Source: Megaera sp965229545 (GTDB taxonomy: Bacteria > Pseudomonadota > Alphaproteobacteria > Rickettsiales > Rickettsiaceae). From it: DNA of 64,000 nt. The number at the start of each line of letters is the position of its first letter. The stretch's first letter is position 1. The translations under genes and the position numbers were made by a program. The DNA lies in NCBI GenBank assembly GCA_965229545.1, contig OZ245887.1, forward strand, positions 682,001 to 746,000. Reading direction: 5' to 3'. This document shows positions 39,387-49,995 of the stretch, piece after piece. Under the pieces are notes generated by a model. The model was not told the origin of the DNA and searched no databases. It saw only the letters and a program-made list of their open reading frames with translations.

Positions 39387-42300
39387 TTATTTAAGAATCT
39401 GACTTTGACTTGAAGAACGAGATTTTGGAGTAAAAATCTGTGGTGATATTTTACCACTTACATGCTCTTCAACAGAAGGTGATACGACTTCTCCTACTAG
39501 TTTCTTTAGATTCTTTTTAGTCTGTACGACTTTTTCCTTTTTAGCGATGTCGCTACCTACCAATCCTGCAATAAACTCTTTTACTACTGATAAGAAATTA
39601 GGATCTTTTGCTCAAGCTTGGTCTAAATATACCCCACCCGAAGCAAGTCCGACAGTGGTATAGCTGGTATTTTGATAGTATTCCTTAGTAAGACCAGTTC
39701 TGGTAACAGAAAAATAACCCGCGTCCACTTTACCAATTAATTCTGCTCTTTTTTCTTTTAAAATATCAGCTACTTCAATTCCACCATATTCTTTTTTCAT
39801 TTCTGATATGACTTCTTTCAAACTTTCAAATATTAGTATAGTATCTTCCTTTCTTTTTCCTTTCTCTCCTCCAGAAAATAAATTATGCCCAATACCTTGT
39901 GCTAATTCGTGAATCTCTTCCAGCTCAGCTTTGCTAAATTTGTAAGAATCATGCATTTGTTTGGTAATTTTACTGACGGTTTCCTCAGTGATTGCCCTTT
40001 CAGGTAAGTATATGCCTCCTGACACTAGTCCTACAGTAGTATATTTTGTTTTTTTATTAATATCCGTAGCAAGTTCACTGACCAGTTCTGGTAAGTTTTC
40101 GCTATTTATCAAGTCCGTGAGGAGTAATGCCAGGATTTCCCTTTAAGAAAGCTTGCATAGCCGTTTGGCACGCTTCTCTTATCATGGAGCCGTCTTTACC
40201 CCGATTGGCACCCTGCCCGAATAATTTTTCCGTAACTTGATCAGCAATAATATTCGCAGCCATTTTAGCCTCTATACTATTACTATCATTTCTATTCTCA
40301 TATAACAAAGTCATGATAGCAGCTGTTGTCGAGAGATCAGAGGTATTATTATAAGTACTTGATGCTACCGGAAAAGACTTATACTTGACGATATCAGGAT
40401 TTTGACTAGTAAGTTTTCTTAGTTCTATTTCCATAGGAGAATCGCTTAAGTACAGCTCTTCTATATTTTTCCGTAGCAATTTAGGATCCGATATTGATTC
40501 CCCTAAATATTCTGCTTTGGAAATAATAGAATCTGTAATCAGATCCATCATATATTTTTGATTTTTCTTTTGCAAATCAGACATATCAGAGTCAAAAGTA
40601 GCAGAAGTCAAGTTATAGGATTCTCTCAAAGCTACCCCGTCACGTGGTAAGACAAGCTCCCCTAAAATCGGTATTTTTCAAATTCACACCAGCCATTGAC
40701 GTCACACCGGATAAATCTATTCCCTGAAGTGAAATATCAGATAAGTCAAGAGCATATGGCATCGGCCCTACTACTTTTGCCCCTTTTAATGAAATTGTAC
40801 CGCTCTTGAGGGCCGGTATGAGGCTTTGAAACGTTATTCCATCTAGTTCCGTATTGCTAAAATTTACATTTTCAAAAGTCGCTCCGGTAAAACTAGCATT
40901 AGTGAATTTAGAACCTTCAAATGAAACATTAGTGAATTTGCTATTAACAAAACTATTATTTATATCTATATTCTCTAGTTTAACTTGTTTTTCAGGGCTA
41001 CCAATAGTTACCCCGTCAAATAATATATTTCGTTCTATCAAGGATAGTTAATTCTTGTTTTTTACTTATGTCATCCCCGGCGGCAATAACTGCTTTTGCA
41101 GCATCGCTCAAGGAAACACGCGATTCTGGGGGAGAGCTCACTTCTACCAAGGCTTCAGGAATACGATTAATAACCTCCTGTTTACCAATTCCATCCCCAA
41201 ATACCCAATTGCTTACTATTCCTAAAACAGCGCCTCTTGCCTGACTATCTAGAGCTTTTTTAGCAAGAAATTTAGCACCTTGCGTTACCATAGTAACTCC
41301 ACCACTCTGGTAACCTTCTATATAAGCTCTCTAATTGATTTCGGATCTTCTAACAATTTAGCAGCCAGTGTACCAACCAGGAGATTACCGGTATAGGTCT
41401 TAATAGCTGGATAAGAATCAACTATGGCAGTGATTATTTTGCTGAAACTCTCTTGGTTATCCCTCATATACTTAGCAAAGTCTGGATCTTTTTCAATCAT
41501 CAGGCATGTATCAGTAGCTAATCCCAGCCAATCCCCTTTTCTATATTTCTCTAAAAGGCCTTGGACTTTAGGGATATTCTGATCACTCATAACATGGGTA
41601 AATATCTCGGCTACTTCGTCCTTTACTCCATAGCCTTTCATGCCCATAGCTTTATCTACTAGAATACGCTTAAATAATTCGCTATTTTCTGTAAAATATT
41701 GTTTTAAATTCTTATCTTCTTGAATCATTCCTAGAAACTCTTTCCCTATATCAGGGTATTTGCCTTTTTCATAAAGAGCAATAAGGCTTATTAATTTATC
41801 AGGATGTTCAAGCAAATTAGGAACAATTTTATATAAATCACCTTTAAGTTCATACCATTCTAGTCCTGGAGTTGTTTTAACAATTTTATCAATAACTCCC
41901 ACAAATAAATCCTGATTATCTTTAAAATATTGGGTAATTTGAGGATTATCTTTGGACAGTACTAATAGTTCCTTAACCATATCGGTATAACGGCCCTCGC
42001 TAAATTGTCCATAAACGCTCTTCAAAGCTTTTGGATTATTAAGAAGTATTGGTACTATACTAGTAATTTGCTGTAAATTCTCAGGTTTTAAACCATATGC
42101 ACTTAACTGGTCTTCTATACCTTTCTGTGCTTGTAGCGATTTAACAATATAATTCTGTAGAGCAGCCCCCTTGCTATTTATGTAATCAGCAAATCCTTGG
42201 GTCTGCATTAAATCCAAGATATTATTGATTGTTTTATTCATGTCAGGATTAGTCTTTCTTGAGTCAAGAGCTATTTCCTTTAATTTGCCTTGTGCTTCTT

Positions 42301-42512
42301 TGCTAGTAAGTACATTACTTAAAGCTTTTAACCCTTTACTATCTAATATATTACCTTCGGCAAATTCTGGAAATTTAAAATAATCAAGTACTTTACCAAT
42401 TTGGGGCAATTTTTCTCCTACATATCCTATAAATTTCCAAGTATTGTCGTTGTTTAATAATTTTTCTTGAAAAGACGGTTCTTGAAGTATTTCTGGAGAC
42501 TTGTATAAGCTA
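39387..42512 (-). pseudogene. Large pentapeptide-repeat protein, C-terminal part
   Basis: Six reading frames in series join into one long protein; with the piece at 45751-46012 the intact form was about 1,130 residues. From N to C: a helical region (42512-41318) with spaced repeats of the kind NPDMNKTINNILDLM and VPNLLEHPDKLISLIALYEK; a short hydrophobic region (41291-41060); a pentapeptide-repeat block (about 40990-40660), e.g. SFVNSKFTNVSFEGSKFTNA; a helical region; and two copies of YTTVGL(V/A)SGG(I/V)YL about 150 residues apart (near 40045 and 39645). Frameshifts lie near 41320, 41035, 40640 and 40108, and an in-frame TGA at 39612; the frame then runs on to the TAA at 39387. I do not recognise the full-length family. 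No function is assigned. Confidence 0.65.
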
Positions 42513-42659
42513 TTACTCTGGCCTTTAAATATTGAACATTATATAGTAGCATAAGCTATTTCTTTCTTTTTAAAATAATTTTGAATTTTTATACCATTAA
42601 ACTGAATTTGTGTTAAATAGGACCGTACATTAATTGTTAAATCTTTTACTGATTTTAGT
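42513..42659 (-). mobile_element. IS630 3'-end fragment (copy 8)
   Basis: The first 147 bases match the transposase-3' end of IS630, starting with the inverted end after TA 42511-42512. It is cut at 42660, where an IS256 end begins. The matching 5' part of this copy is not seen. Confidence 0.9.
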
Positions 42660-42813
42660 GAGTCTGTCATATAGTTTGTGTAAGTTGCAAAAGGATATAG
42701 TAGAAAATACTATAAAAAAGCAACTTAAATACAGAGGAAAAAATGGCTAAAAAATTAGCAGAAAAAGAAGTAGATATAAATACTAAATTAGTCGAAGAAT
42801 TACTATCAAAAGC
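42660..42813 (+). mobile_element. IS256-family 5'-end fragment
   Basis: This 154-base stretch begins GAGTCTGTCATATAG and runs through the first codons of the transposase (ATGGCTAAAAAATTAG...). It stops at CAAAAGC where a second, complete IS256 begins with the same sequence. It is a tandem start, probably an insertion of one IS256 into another near its 5' end. Confidence 0.88.
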
Positions 42814-44185
42814 GAGTCTGTCATATAGTTTGCGTAAGTTGCAAAAGGATATAGTAGAAGATACTATAAAAAAGCAACTTAAATACAGAGGAAAAAATGG
42901 CTAAAAAATTAGCAGAAAAAGAAGTAGATATAAATACTAAATTAGTCGAAGAATTACTATCAAAAGCAGATCCATCTGAATTATTTGGTCGCGGGTGGAT
43001 TATTTAATAAACTTAAAAAGCAAATAGTAGAGAGAATTCTTGAAAGTGAATTAGAACACGATCTAGGTTATTCTAAACATAGTAAGATAATCAAGAGCGA
43101 TAATAATCGTCGCAACGGCAGTTATGAAAAAACGATTATAGATGACGACGGTCATCAGATTACCGTAGATGTTTCAAGGGGACAGGGAAGGAGAATTTGA
43201 ACCTCAATTGATTCCTGAAGGAGTTAGGAGATTTAGTGGTTTTGATGATAAAGTGATTTCACTATATGCAAGAGGGATGACTGTCAGTGAGATACATAGC
43301 CATTTAGAGGAGATATACCAGACCAATATTTCCAAGGACCTTATATCAACTGTCACTGACGGAGTAATAGAAGAAGTTACTACATGGCAAAACAGGTCCC
43401 TAGACGATGTATATCCAATATTATATTTGGATTGCATACACGTTAAAGCAAGGGATAATCATACAGTAATTAACAAAGCGGTATATCTTGCAATAGGTGT
43501 TAACATGGAAGGGAAAAAGGAATTACTGGGGATCTGGGTCGGTAAAAATGAAGGTTCCAAGTTTTGGATGCAGGTTGTAACTGAGCTAAAGAACAGAGGG
43601 ATAAAACAGATATATGTAGCATGCGTTGATGGATTAAAAGGCTTTCCTGAAGCCATAAATAGCATTTATCCTAATACGATTGTACAACTCTGTATAGTAC
43701 ATATGGCGAGGAATTCTGTAAAATATGTTTCTTATAAGGATTTAAAAGCGGTCACAGCGGATCTTAAAAGGATTTACACTGCAAACAGCGAAGAAATAGG
43801 ATATCTGGAGCTAAAATCGTTTGCTGCTAAATGGGATAATAAATATCCTGTGATCTCTGATATTTGGCAAAGGAATTGGAGCGGGATTATTCCTTTTTTT
43901 GCTTTTCCTGATGAGATTAGGCGGGTAATTTATACTACCAATGCGATAGAATCGATAAATCGTCAAATCAGAAAAATCATCAACAATAAAGGGGTTTTTC
44001 CAGATGATAAGTCTATTTTAAAAAATCGTATTTTTGGCTCTAAAAAATGCTGCCAAAAAATGGACCATGCCGATTAAAAATTGGTCTTTGGCATTGAATC
44101 AATTTGAAATTTTATGCGGGGATTTTAGGCATGATTTACTGGAATTAAAAAATACAACAACTTACACAAAATAAATGATTGACTC
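42814..44185 (+). mobile_element. IS256-family element, copy A
   Basis: This 1372-bp element has ends GAGTCTGTCATATAGTTTG and (complement) GAGTCAATCATTTATTTTG, imperfect inverted repeats. No 8-9 bp target duplication was found, as the left flank is IS256 and the right flank is inverted IS256. Confidence 0.88.
42892..44152 (+). pseudogene. IS256 transposase, copy A (frame broken)
   Basis: This is a mutator-type DDE transposase with Asp in YPILYLDCIHVKARD, Asp in YVACVDGLKGF and Glu in TNAIESINRQ. The chain is in three frames. ATGGCTAAAAAATTAG... runs to a stop after ELFGRGWII. A second frame (42985-43200) begins VAGGLFNKLKKQ. A third frame (43169-44077) begins DREGEFEPQLIPEG. Both breaks look like a +1 shift, at GGTCGCGGGTGG and at TCAAGGGGACAGG. 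An extra A near 44025 also breaks the C-terminus in this copy only. Confidence 0.88.
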
Positions 44186-44618
44186 ATACAGAGTTGTACA
44201 ATCGTATTAGGATAAATGCTATTTATGGCTTCAGGAAAGCCTTTTAATCCATCAACGCATGCTACATATATCTGTTTTATCCCTCTGTTCTTTAGCTCAG
44301 TTACAACCTGCATCCAAAACTTAGAACCTTCATTTTTACCGACCCAGATCCCCAGTAATTCCTTTTTCCCTTCCATGTTAACACCTATTGCAAGATATAC
44401 CGCTTTGTTAATTACTGTATGATTATCCCTTGCTTTAACGTGTATGCAATCCAAATATAATATTGGATATACATCGTCTAGGGACCTGTTTTGCCATGTA
44501 GTAACTTCTTCTATTACTCCGTCAGTGACAGTTGATATAAGGTCCTTGGAAATATTGGTCTGGTATATCTCCTCTAAATGGTCCTGTATCTCACTGACAG
44601 TCATCCCTCTTGCATATA
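44186..44618 (-). mobile_element. Inverted IS256 internal fragment
   Basis: This 433-base stretch is the reverse complement of the middle of the IS256 transposase (from YARGMTVSEI to NTIVQLC). It lies tail-to-tail with copy A and is cut on the right by IS630 copy 5, which inserted at a TA of this IS256. One codon differs from copy A (QDHLEE instead of HSHLEE). Confidence 0.88.
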
Positions 44619-45750
44619 TTACTCCGGCCTTTAAATATTGAACTAACATTAGAGAAATGATATAATGATATTGTATCAAGAGTAATAACAAAATGTCTAA
44701 TAAAAAATTATCACCAAGCGATCTCAAGATATTAAGAAAGAAAGCAGTGGAAGCAATAGTTATACATGGAATAAGCAAGAAACAAGCATCTATTACCTTT
44801 GGGTTTTCTAGGAGTTCTATATGGAAATATCTTAAAGAGTACAAAATTTATAAGGAAGAAAGCTTTCGCTATAAGAAGCGAGGAGTAAAGGTAGGAACAG
44901 GATCTAAAATCAGTAAAAATCAAGAAGAGGAATTAAAATCTAAAATTTTATCACATACACCTGATGAATTGGGAATGGATTATACGTTATGGAATAGTAA
45001 AGTGGTACAAGAATATATAGAATCCAATTACCTTTATCAGTATAACAGGCGTTCTATAAGAAAAATTATGAATAGATTGGGTTTTACGTCTCAAAAACCA
45101 ATTAAATCAGCCTATCAACGTAATCCAGAGAAGATAAAAGAATGGTTAACAGTCATATATCCAGAAATCAAGTCTCGTGCAATGAAAGAAAGTGCTAGAA
45201 TTTATTGGGGAGATGAAATGGGGATACAATCAACAGATAATCGAGGTAAAACATATGGTCTTAAAGGCAAGACCCCAGCAATCAAGAGAAGTGGTTCAAG
45301 ATTTAAATGTAATATGCTAGCTGCTATTAGTCCGCAAGGGTTTATGAACTGGATGGTATTTGAAGATAATTTTACCAGCAAAAAGTGTATTGAATTTTTA
45401 GGTAGACTGATCAGACAAATTAAGCAGAAAATATTTTTGATATTAGATAATCATAGAGTGCATCACAGTAAAAAGGTAAAAGCTTATGTAGAAAGACATA
45501 AGGACAAGCTAGAATTGTTTTATTTACCATCATATTGTCCTGATATGAATCCACAAGAACTTGTAAACCAAGATGTCAAAGCTAACTCCAATAATTTTCG
45601 AGTACTAAAATCAGTAAAAGATTTAACAATTAATGTACGGTCCTATTTAACACAAATTCAGTTTAATGGTATAAAAATTCAAAATTATTTTAAAAAGAAA
45701 GAAATAGCTTATGCTACTATATAATGTTCAATATTTAAAGGCCAGAGTAA
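44619..45750 (+). mobile_element. IS630-family element, copy 5
   Basis: The complete 1132-bp copy has TA at 44617-44618 and 45751-45752. The left flank is IS256, while the right flank is the pentapeptide gene, so the two flanks did not come from one insertion event. Confidence 0.94.
44693..45724 (+). CDS. IS630 transposase, copy 5 (intact)
   Basis: This 343-residue DDE transposase differs from copy 3 by Thr-to-Ile in LTVIYPE. All catalytic residues are kept. Confidence 0.94.
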   Translation: MSNKKLSPSDLKILRKKAVEAIVIHGISKKQASITFGFSRSSIWKYLKEYKIYKEESFRYKKRGVKVGTGSKISKNQEEELKSKILSHTPDELGMDYTLWNSKVVQEYIESNYLYQYNRRSIRKIMNRLGFTSQKPIKSAYQRNPEKIKEWLTVIYPEIKSRAMKESARIYWGDEMGIQSTDNRGKTYGLKGKTPAIKRSGSRFKCNMLAAISPQGFMNWMVFEDNFTSKKCIEFLGRLIRQIKQKIFLILDNHRVHHSKKVKAYVERHKDKLELFYLPSYCPDMNPQELVNQDVKANSNNFRVLKSVKDLTINVRSYLTQIQFNGIKIQNYFKKKEIAYATI

Positions 45751-46012
45751 TATATAGACTGCCGATATAACTCGGATTTCTTATAGCAAAGCCTATTGCT
45801 TTAAAAATTGTACCCCAGCTTAGACCTGGAGCTTGGGTAACTTCTTGCCCATTAACTTCTTTAGTTACCGGGGTATAATCATTTAAAACACTATCTATCA
45901 GACCATTTTCTTTTCCAGAAAAGATATGATTTAAAGCCTCAAATGCCTTTTGAGACCTTGCTTTTTTTGTAGGATCTTCAGCTTCTAAAATATCTGCTTC
46001 TGCTGTTTTCAT
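45751..46012 (-). pseudogene. Large pentapeptide-repeat protein, N-terminal part
   Basis: These are the first 87 residues of the protein described at 39387-42512, from ATG 46012 (MKTAEADILEAEDPTKKARS). The end reads NPSYIGSLY and is cut by IS630 copy 5. Joining its flank to the flank at 42512 with one TA gives ...GSLYSLYKSPEIL in frame, which shows that the two parts were once continuous. No signal peptide is seen. Confidence 0.75.
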
Positions 46013-46274
46013 AGCAATTTACATAAAGTTAATTTGTTATTTAAATATTAGCATTAATATAATTTAAATAACAAGTTACAAGTTATATAATCAAATGATA
46101 TAATTTAGTTGTAGGAATTTAGATTAGCGGTTCTTATAAAGAAACTAGCGCACCATAACCTAAAATAGCAGAAGTTAGTAACAAATATAATTTATGGCTT
46201 GAAACCCACACATATGGCCTCTTGCAGGAATATCTCCAAGCAATAAGCATAAATTATAGCCGTATACTACTTTT
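46013..46274. other. Intergenic, 262 bp, no gene seen
   Basis: An AT-rich spacer that must contain the promoter of the pentapeptide gene. ATAATTTATG near 46188 can pair with CATAAATTAT near 46250, but over too long a loop to be called a terminator. Confidence 0.4.
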
Positions 46275-47012
46275 TTAAGTTAAGTACTGAGGATTTTTAA
46301 CTATAAAATCTCGTGCTTTTGCTAGATCCTCTTTAGTATCTACTGAAATTGGAATCTCATTAGAATAACAAACTCCTATTGTCATTCCATTGTCTAAAGC
46401 TCTTAATTGTTCTAAGTTCTCAGTTTTTTCATTTTTACTTTGTTCTAACAAAACAAATTTTTCAAGGAGAGAAGCCTTAAAACCATAAATTCCTACATGA
46501 TAAAAAAATTCTGAAGCCCCACTTGGTACAACTGATCTGGAAAAATAAAGAGCCTTATTGTTTTTATCTATTACTACTTTTACATTTGATGGAAAACTAG
46601 CAATATCATTGCCCACTTTTACAACAGAGGTCATTATATCAAATTGCCTAGTTTTTAAGCCTTCAATGATTTTAGGAATGATTGCCTCATCAATAAAAGG
46701 CATGTCCCCTTGTACATTTATAACATATTTTATGTCTTTGTGATTGGATAGTTTCTTAAAAGCCTCGTATACTCTATCAGTACCGGTTAAGCAGTTCTTG
46801 TCTGTCATTATTGCAGAAAAACCTTTACTTGTCACAAGAGAGAATATTTCTTCTGAATCAGTTGCAACAAAAACCCCAGCAACTGCTATTCTGCTTACCC
46901 TAGAAACTACATGCTCAATCATTGTTTTGTTTCCAATCATTTGCAATGGCTTATTTTCAAGTCTTGTGGAAGCAATTCTGGCAGGAATTATAACTACAGC
47001 ATCAGAATACAT
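46275..47012 (-). CDS. kdsB: KdsB, CMP-KDO synthetase
   Basis: It activates KDO with CTP for the inner core of lipopolysaccharide. The 245-residue protein has the nucleotide motif IIPARIASTRLENKPL, then INVQGDMPFI and YFSRSVVPSG, typical of the family. It is complete and single, so the cell likely makes at least a KDO-lipid A. Confidence 0.95.
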   Translation of the reverse strand: MYSDAVVIIPARIASTRLENKPLQMIGNKTMIEHVVSRVSRIAVAGVFVATDSEEIFSLVTSKGFSAIMTDKNCLTGTDRVYEAFKKLSNHKDIKYVINVQGDMPFIDEAIIPKIIEGLKTRQFDIMTSVVKVGNDIASFPSNVKVVIDKNNKALYFSRSVVPSGASEFFYHVGIYGFKASLLEKFVLLEQSKNEKTENLEQLRALDNGMTIGVCYSNEIPISVDTKEDLAKARDFIVKNPQYLT

Positions 47013-47233
47013 TTTGGGCCTAAACCTTTTCTAAAAAAATAGTTGTTGACATATTATGGTTTTTCTACGATAAAGTAAAATACATTTTATAAGTTTAATG
47101 TATTGAAAAACGTTGAGTTTTCGCATTTTTGCTTAGAAAATGTATCTACAATTTAAACATTGGTGAGCAGCAGTAGTATTTTAGTATAAACAGATAAAAG
47201 AATCTACTTGGTACTTTAAATATTGTATTTTGT

Positions 47234-47309
47234 GAGCCCGTAGCTCAGCTGGTAGAGCACTTGACTTTTAATCAGGTTGTCCCGGGTTCGAGTCCCGGCG
47301 GGCTCACCA
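47234..47309 (+). tRNA. tRNA-Lys (TTT)
   Basis: A 76-nt cloverleaf with CCA encoded. The acceptor stem GAGCCCG pairs with CGGGCTC. The anticodon loop CTTTTAA gives anticodon TTT. Its last 38 bases overlap the end of miaA on the opposite strand. Confidence 0.94.
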
Positions 47310-48210
47310 TTGTTAAAATTTTCTCATATTCAGCGTTGTTAGAAAATTCCATTATATCCTTTTCTTGAAGTTGATTTTTAAACCAAGTAATCTGGCGTTT
47401 GGCATACTGCCTGGTTCTGGTTGTAGCTATCTCCAAGGCTTCATCTTTAGATATCCTATTTTCTAAATAAGATATTATTTCTTTTACGCCAAGGGACTTC
47501 ATGGCTGAAGAGTTTATGTTACATCTTTCGTTAAGTAAGCTTTTTACCTCTTCAATTGCACCATTTTTAAACATTTGTTCTAGTCTGCTATTACACATGG
47601 AATATAAAAATTGTCTATCTGGTAAAAGCAGGATAATCCTAAAGCTAAAACCCTCCAATAATTTGGTATTACTTTTTTGGTAATATAATATGGACTTCCC
47701 AGTTTGCATAAAAACCTCATAGGCTCTAGCTACTCTCTGTGAGTCCTGAGCATTAAGAACCTTAGCGATTTCAGGGTCGGATTTTTTTAATAATTCGAAA
47801 AAGTCATTAGAACCTAATGATTGCTGCAAACTTCTTACCTCTTTGCGGACTTCTGGCTCTATATCTGGTATATGGCTAAATCCTTTTATTAAGGAATTAA
47901 TATACATCCCGGATCCACCAACTAATATAGGCAGCTTCTTACGGGTAGATATTTCCTTGATTTTTTCTGCCGCTAACTGAGCATATTTTGCTACTGAACA
48001 TTCATACTTAATATCAAGAAAATTATATAAATGATATGGCAATTCATTTCTTAATTTCGGCGAAGGAGAAGAAGTAATAATAGGTAATGATTTATATAAT
48101 TGCATAGAATCGGCATTGACTATTTCGCCATTACTTTTTTTAGCAAGTAAATGCGCAAATTGGGTTTTACCGCTAGCGGTTGGGCCACAAACTACTGTTA
48201 CCTTATTCAT
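47272..48210 (-). CDS. miaA: MiaA, tRNA dimethylallyltransferase
   Basis: MiaA puts an isopentenyl group on A37 of tRNAs reading U-starting codons. The 312-residue protein begins MNKVTVVCGPTASGKTQFAH (P-loop), and has VNADSMQLYKSL, PILVGGSGMYI and RQYAKRQITWFKNQ. The last 12 residues (SPPGLEPGTT) are antisense to tRNA-Lys; the true protein core ends just before. No stop precedes the tRNA, so this read-over end is probably real. Confidence 0.94.
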   Translation of the reverse strand: MNKVTVVCGPTASGKTQFAHLLAKKSNGEIVNADSMQLYKSLPIITSSPSPKLRNELPYHLYNFLDIKYECSVAKYAQLAAEKIKEISTRKKLPILVGGSGMYINSLIKGFSHIPDIEPEVRKEVRSLQQSLGSNDFFELLKKSDPEIAKVLNAQDSQRVARAYEVFMQTGKSILYYQKSNTKLLEGFSFRIILLLPDRQFLYSMCNSRLEQMFKNGAIEEVKSLLNERCNINSSAMKSLGVKEIISYLENRISKDEALEIATTRTRQYAKRQITWFKNQLQEKDIMEFSNNAEYEKILTMVSPPGLEPGTT

Positions 48211-48255
48211 TTTTTTAGATTACTGACTTATTTATATTTTGAGTCCCAATTAATA

Positions 48256-48551
48256 CTATAAATTTTTGCCAACTGGTATATCAACAGGGTCGCTTTCATA
48301 GCCGTCATGATCGTTAAACGGCATTTTATAGTAGTTATATTTCTTGTAAAATTCTATAGCCTTTAGAGAAGAATGAGCTTGAATTATTCGATAATTTTGA
48401 TTTTTTAACCATTTTTCGATTAACTGCAAAAGATACTCTCCAAATCCCTGGTTTCTTTTTTCTTGGTCAATTACAATAATTCGCAGAACTGAGCTTCCAT
48501 TTGAGCATAGCCGAATATGTCCGTAACCTATGATTAAAGCGCCCTGATATA
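48256..48551 (-). pseudogene. GNAT acetyltransferase, C-terminal fragment
   Basis: The 98-residue tail has the acetyl-CoA binding pattern RIIVIDQEKRNQGFGEYLLQ and the late GNAT segment AIEFYKKYNYYKM. The N-terminal half is missing: IS630 copy 6 begins at 48552 and the sequence beyond the IS nest is mrcA. It is non-functional. The longer open frame to 48777 is the antisense of the IS and is not part of the gene. Confidence 0.8.
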
Positions 48552-49683
48552 TTACTCCGGCCTTTAAATATTGAACTAACATTAGAGAAATGATATAATG
48601 ATATTGTATCAAGAGTAATAACAAAATGTCTAATAAAAAATTATCACCAAGCGATCTCAAGATATTAAGAAAGAAAGCAGTGGAAGCAATAGTTATACAT
48701 GGAATAAGCAAGAAACAAGCATCTATTACCTTTGGGTTTTCTAGGAGTTCTATATGGAAATATCTTAAAGAGTACAAAATTTATAAGGAAGAAAGCTTTC
48801 GCTATAAGAAGCGAGGAGTAAAGGTAGGAACAGGATCTAAAATCAGTAAAAATCAAGAAGAGGAATTAAAATCTAAAATTTTATCACATACACCTGATGA
48901 ATTGGGAATGGATTATACGTTATGGAATAGTAAAGTGGTACAAGAATATATAGAATCCAATTACCTTTATCAGTATAACAGGCGTTCTATAAGAAAAATT
49001 ATGAATAGATTGGGTTTTACGTCTCAAAAACCAATTAAATCAGCCTATCAACGTAATCCAGAGAAGATAAAAGAATGGTTAACAGTCACATATCCAGAAA
49101 TCAAGTCTCGTGCAATGAAAGAAAGTGCTAGAATTTATTGGGGAGATGAAATGGGGATACAATCAACAGATAATCGAGGTAAAACATATGGTCTTAAAGG
49201 CAAGACCCCAGCAATCAAGAGAAGTGGTTCAAGATTTAAATGTAATATGCTAGCTGCTATTAGTCCGCAAGGGTTTATGAACTGGATGGTATTTGAAGAT
49301 AATTTTACCAGCAAAAAGTGTATTGAATTTTTAGGTAGACTGATCAGACAAATTAAGCAGAAAATATTTTTGATATTAGATAATCATAGAGTGCATCACA
49401 GTAAAAAGGTAAAAGCTTATGTAGAAAGACATAAGGACAAGCTAGAATTGTTTTATTTACCATCATATTGTCCTGATATGAATCCACAAGAACTTGTAAA
49501 CCAAGATGTCAAAGCTAACTCCAATAATTTTCGAGTACTAAAATCAGTAAAAGATTTAACAATTAATGTACGGTCCTATTTAACACAAATTCAGTTTAAT
49601 GGTATAAAAATTCAAAATTATTTTAAAAAGAAAGAAATAGCTTATGCTACTATATAATGTTCAATATTTAAAGGCTAGAGTAA
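48552..49683 (+). mobile_element. IS630-family element, copy 6
   Basis: The complete 1132-bp copy has TA at 48550-48551 and 49684-49685. The left flank is the GNAT gene, and the right flank is the middle of another IS630 copy (TA-TTAGATAATC), which again does not match a single insertion. Confidence 0.94.
48626..49657 (+). CDS. IS630 transposase, copy 6 (intact)
   Basis: A 343-residue DDE transposase identical in sequence to copy 3 as far as I can compare. All catalytic residues are present. Confidence 0.94.
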   Translation: MSNKKLSPSDLKILRKKAVEAIVIHGISKKQASITFGFSRSSIWKYLKEYKIYKEESFRYKKRGVKVGTGSKISKNQEEELKSKILSHTPDELGMDYTLWNSKVVQEYIESNYLYQYNRRSIRKIMNRLGFTSQKPIKSAYQRNPEKIKEWLTVTYPEIKSRAMKESARIYWGDEMGIQSTDNRGKTYGLKGKTPAIKRSGSRFKCNMLAAISPQGFMNWMVFEDNFTSKKCIEFLGRLIRQIKQKIFLILDNHRVHHSKKVKAYVERHKDKLELFYLPSYCPDMNPQELVNQDVKANSNNFRVLKSVKDLTINVRSYLTQIQFNGIKIQNYFKKKEIAYATI

Positions 49684-49995
49684 TATTAGATAATCATAGA
49701 GTGCATCACAGTAAAAAGGTAAAAGCTTATGTAGAAAGACATAAGGACAAGCTAGAATTGTTTTATTTACCATCATATTGTCCTGATATGAATCCACAAG
49801 AACTTGTAAACCAAGATGTCAAAGCTAACTCCAATAATTTTCGAGTACTAAAATCAGTAAAAGATTTAGCAATTAATGTACGGTCCTATTTAACACAAAT
49901 TTAGTTTAATGGTATAAAAATTCAAAATTATTTTAAAAAGAAAGAAATAGCTTGTGCTACTATATAATGTTCAATATTTAAGGGCTAGAGTAATA
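49684..49995 (+). mobile_element. IS630 3' fragment (copy 7)
   Basis: These are the last third of IS630, from ILDNHRVHH to the inverted end, followed by TA 49994-49995. It has one or two own changes, including a TAG where copy 3 has CAG. It had inserted in istA of IS21 copy 2 at a TA. Its 5' two-thirds are missing. Confidence 0.9.

Noticed and set aside
44125..44844. A 239-codon open frame mixing IS630 antisense and IS256 transposase
   Set aside because: It is a chance fusion across the IS630/IS256 border with no start or ribosome site of its own.
48552..48777. A 173-codon open frame on the minus strand (48256-48777) that seems to give the GNAT protein an N-terminus
   Set aside because: Its first 75 codons are the antisense of IS630; the same antisense peptide occurs beside every IS630 copy. 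Only the part to 48551 belongs to the GNAT gene.
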